A stretch of DNA of 64,000 nt. It comes from Planctomicrobium sp051465645. GTDB lineage: Bacteria; Planctomycetota; Planctomycetia; Planctomycetales; Planctomycetaceae. Position numbers and translations under genes: made by a program. How positions within the stretch are numbered: the first letter of the stretch is position 1; each line of letters begins with the position of its first letter. Below, piece by piece: positions 61,929 through 64,000 of this stretch. The stretch is from NCBI RefSeq assembly GCF_051465645.1, contig NZ_CP195790.1:3658001-3722000 (forward strand), written 5' to 3'. Under the pieces are notes generated by a model. That model saw nothing but the letters and a program-made list of their open reading frames with translations, was not told the DNA's origin and ran no database searches.

Positions 61929-63616
61929 GTAGGGTGGGTCGCGACCTCAATGTTCCCCACATTTTTGGTTTTGCAGTTGGGAGCCGCGGAGGATGAGCAG
62001 GAGTTTTTCAAGGCCGTACCACAGGGTTTGCCAGCCAGGACGACCGTCGCACTTGCGGCCCAGGTGGCCCCCCAGACCGGCCAGGTGTTTCACGAACTGC
62101 TCGATCGTCAGGGATTTCGCGCACAGTTGCGGCGCCTGTCGGCCGGGACGCTGACGGACCTTGACGATCGTCTCCACCCACTCGGTTGGCACCACCTCCC
62201 GGGCGGGGGCATTCGGGGTCTCTTCGGACAGCGTCCGCAGCCTTAACAGCTGCACCGCCACAATCGCTAATAATCCTGTGATGCGTTCTAAACGCTCGGA
62301 CGTTTCATAATAACGCTCTTCGACCCGGCAGCCGGTCTTGAGCGCCTTATGATATTCTTCAATCGCCCAGCGCTGCGAGTAATAGCCGATCACCTGCTGT
62401 GCCTGTGCGATTGATTCCACACGTTCTGAGGTCAGCAGCACCCAGCGGACCGGTTCGGCATCCACAGGGGGATCGACTTCAATCAACTCCACGACGGACA
62501 TCCGCAGCGGTTCTTGAGGGGCATGCTCGCGAATCCAGGTGTTGGTCACCTGCGGTCTGGGGAGCGATAACGCGGCGAATCGCAGTTCCAGCTGAGCGGT
62601 GCGGGCAGCACGAGTGGCAGTGGCGGGAACCTCCAATGTCTGCGTTCCACGCACAGGCTGAGCATCGAGGTGCTCCTCCAGCGTGGTGAGTGCCTCTTCC
62701 TCCGTGAGGATGATCCGATTCAGACGGCAGGCCCGGATCACCCAGCCGCAGTGGTTCAAGTGGGCATAACAATAGACTTCATAGTCATCGGCACCCCGAT
62801 CACACACATGCAGCCATTTGACTTCTGCCGGGGGAGCACCGACCTGATCGATGAGCTTCCCCAGACGGCCGACTCTCGATCGGCATCGCGTCTGCGGGAG
62901 TTTTTCGCTCCCTTCTTCGTGTTCCCTTTGCGGTACAGGATCTCCTGACCGGCCAGGCCAATCACCTGCTGCGTCACAGGATCGCGCAGTAACGCTGAAT
63001 GCAGAAAGAAGCCGCGACCGGTGTTCTTGCCCACCAGTCCCAAGCCGCGGGCATTGCGTTTGCCGCCGTAGTTAATCTCGGTGGTGTCGTTGAGAATCAG
63101 ATACGTCTCACCCGGCCCACCTGTCTGCCTGGTTCTTTCATAATGCGGCGCGGTGATCGCTGCCAAGCTGACCTCCTCGCAGTCCATCAGACGATAGAGG
63201 GCTTTGCAGTCCGACCAGGATTCAATCTGCCGGGGTGTGCTGCCATCTGGTCGAGCGAGCACCTGAGCGGCGGCCTTGATGAGCCGGTCGGTCCGTCGCT
63301 TGTCGCCCAGCTGGCATGTTGAGAACTCCATCGCTGCCCACTCCTGAGGAACCACATCCATGAGGCGGCACTCCGTGGCCTGCAGGAACAGTTCCCGCCT
63401 GCCAGTATCACCAGGCCAGCGCTGAAAACTCCGCATCCATGGAGCCTGTTGAAGGGAGGGTCCCTGTCCCATACGCCGGTCAGGTGCCTTGCAGAGCACA
63501 GGCCATGCCGAAGCACAAAACCCACTCAATCACAGCAAAAACGACGATCAGACGTTGTCAAAATGACAAACCCAACACGAAAATGTGGGGAACACTGAGG
63601 TCACGACGCCTCCTAC
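61929..63616 (-). mobile_element. IS4-family insertion sequence (frameshifted transposase)
   Basis: About 1.69 kb bounded by imperfect inverted repeats of ~36 bp (GTAGG ... GTCG ... GACCTCA ... TGTTCCCCACATTTT at the left, and the matching sequence inverted at 63579-63616). The element carries one transposase of the YREK (Tn5-like) type. No clear target-site duplication is seen, so the exact ends are approximate. Confidence 0.8.
61947..63361 (-). pseudogene. IS4-family transposase, broken by a one-base frameshift
   Basis: The N-terminal part runs from ATG 63361 (MDVVPQEWAAMEFSTCQLGDKRR; longer starts to 63529 are possible) and contains the first catalytic Asp in LILNDTTEINYGG. The C-terminal part is in the next frame and contains CDRGADDYEV (second Asp) and YYSQRWAIEEYHKALKTG, a perfect Y-x2-R-x3-E-x6-K signature with the catalytic Glu. 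The frames join at the GGGG run 62859-62862: one extra G restores WGKLIDQVGAPPAEV. Either a one-base deletion or -1 slippage; IS4 transposases are normally a single frame. Confidence 0.85.
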
Positions 63617-63631
63617 ATTTCTTCACCAGCA

Positions 63632-64000
63632 GTGACAACATTGCAAGAAACAAAACGTTCCAAACGTAGAGTTATTACATTTTACGCATCATTAGGAGTC
63701 ATAGCCCTCTTGTGGTATTTGTTCACATACAAATTTCCACTTGTTGCCGACGTTCCCGCAGTAGCTCGAGTAATCGAGTGCAGCATAAAGTCTAAAGATC
63801 TGAACAAGGCGATCGATGCTTATATCGATCAACGAGTCAACAAAGACAGCATTCCTGTTTCCGACTTAAAAATCGAAGACTTCTCCAAATACATAAAGCA
63901 GTTCAAAGCGAGTGAAAAATACTGCTGTCATTTAAAAAATTGCGATAGTGCCCAGTTCGCAGGACTTGTATTTTCCAATGACATGTTGGAGAAGCGAGCC
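63632..64000 (+). CDS. Membrane-anchored protein of unknown function (runs off the window)
   Basis: The frame is open from a TGA just inside the IS4 right end to the window edge. It shows one N-terminal membrane helix (VITFYASLGVIALLWYLFTY) followed by a Lys/Asp-rich soluble part with paired cysteines (EKYCCHLKNCDSAQF). GTG 63632 is the first possible start but has no SD and lies 16 bases beyond the IS4 end, so the true 5' end and promoter may have been removed by the insertion. AT-rich with unusual codon use compared with the rest, suggesting transfer. Not recognised. Confidence 0.45.
   Translation, partial: MTTLQETKRSKRRVITFYASLGVIALLWYLFTYKFPLVADVPAVARVIECSIKSKDLNKAIDAYIDQRVNKDSIPVSDLKIEDFSKYIKQFKASEKYCCHLKNCDSAQFAGLVFSNDMLEKRA

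Noticed and set aside
61929..63616. Target-site duplication for the IS4 element
   Set aside because: Comparing the left flank with the bases right of 63616 shows no matching 8-12-base direct repeat; the ends may be imprecise, or flanking DNA was lost.

Overview
The window looks like chromosomal DNA of a free-living, flagellated planctomycete (order Planctomycetales). The grounds are a DUF1559 prepilin-like protein with the family's N-terminal and C-terminal signatures, a DUF1207 outer-membrane-type protein, an N-terminally membrane-anchored Ser/Thr kinase, a planctomycete-style ECF sigma factor, a very long FHA/coiled-coil membrane protein, moderate G+C by eye, and many GTG/TTG starts. No species can be named from the sequence alone.

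Layout. 1-2.8 kb: an ABC exporter cut by the window edge, an ABC-2 permease and tRNA-Lys. 2.9-6.3 kb: FHA/coiled-coil protein. 6.8-8.4 kb: a His/Gly/Trp repeat secreted protein split by an intact IS3-family element (29-bp perfect ends, 3-bp duplication, in-frame when the element is removed). 8.8-13 kb: a GlcE-like flavoprotein, mtnA, tRNA-Leu and a DUF1207 protein. 13-21 kb: lexA, clpC, a nucleosidase-like protein and uvrB. lexA and uvrB share a promoter-embedded motif (TGTA-N5-TACA followed by G) that is a good candidate SOS operator. 20.7-34.7 kb: housekeeping and signalling genes, namely DUF423, DJ-1/PfpI, Ser/Thr kinase, NtrC-type regulator, DUF1559, MATE, ECF sigma, plsY, Fur-type regulator, purD, an SDR lacking the catalytic Ser and Tyr, and a CtBP-like dehydrogenase.

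34.7-43.6 kb: a translationally coupled three-gene operon, dabA - NuoL-like - NuoM/N-like. It is an energy-coupled inorganic-carbon (DAB) uptake system with all four DabA site residues present, plus an additional antiporter-type subunit. It faces a divergent OmpR/histidine-kinase pair across an AT-rich spacer carrying a long dyad.

43.7-58.2 kb: a flagellar locus. fliS, fliD, flagellin and a FlgM-like gene run left. A TPR protein with a secretin-N0/STN-like domain, a CpoB-like secreted protein, a FlgN-like helical protein, a receiverless sigma-54 activator, fliK, flgD and flgE run right. The four genes before fliK are the least explained part of the window and the best candidate for a lineage-specific flagellar assembly or regulatory module.

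58.5-64 kb: thrS, then an accessory graveyard. It holds three REP-like palindromes, two inverted, diverged 3'-remnants of a REP-associated tyrosine transposase (RAYT), a solo IS4-type end, and an IS4-family (YREK) element whose transposase is frameshifted. Immediately after that lies a truncated-looking AT-rich membrane-protein gene running off the right edge.
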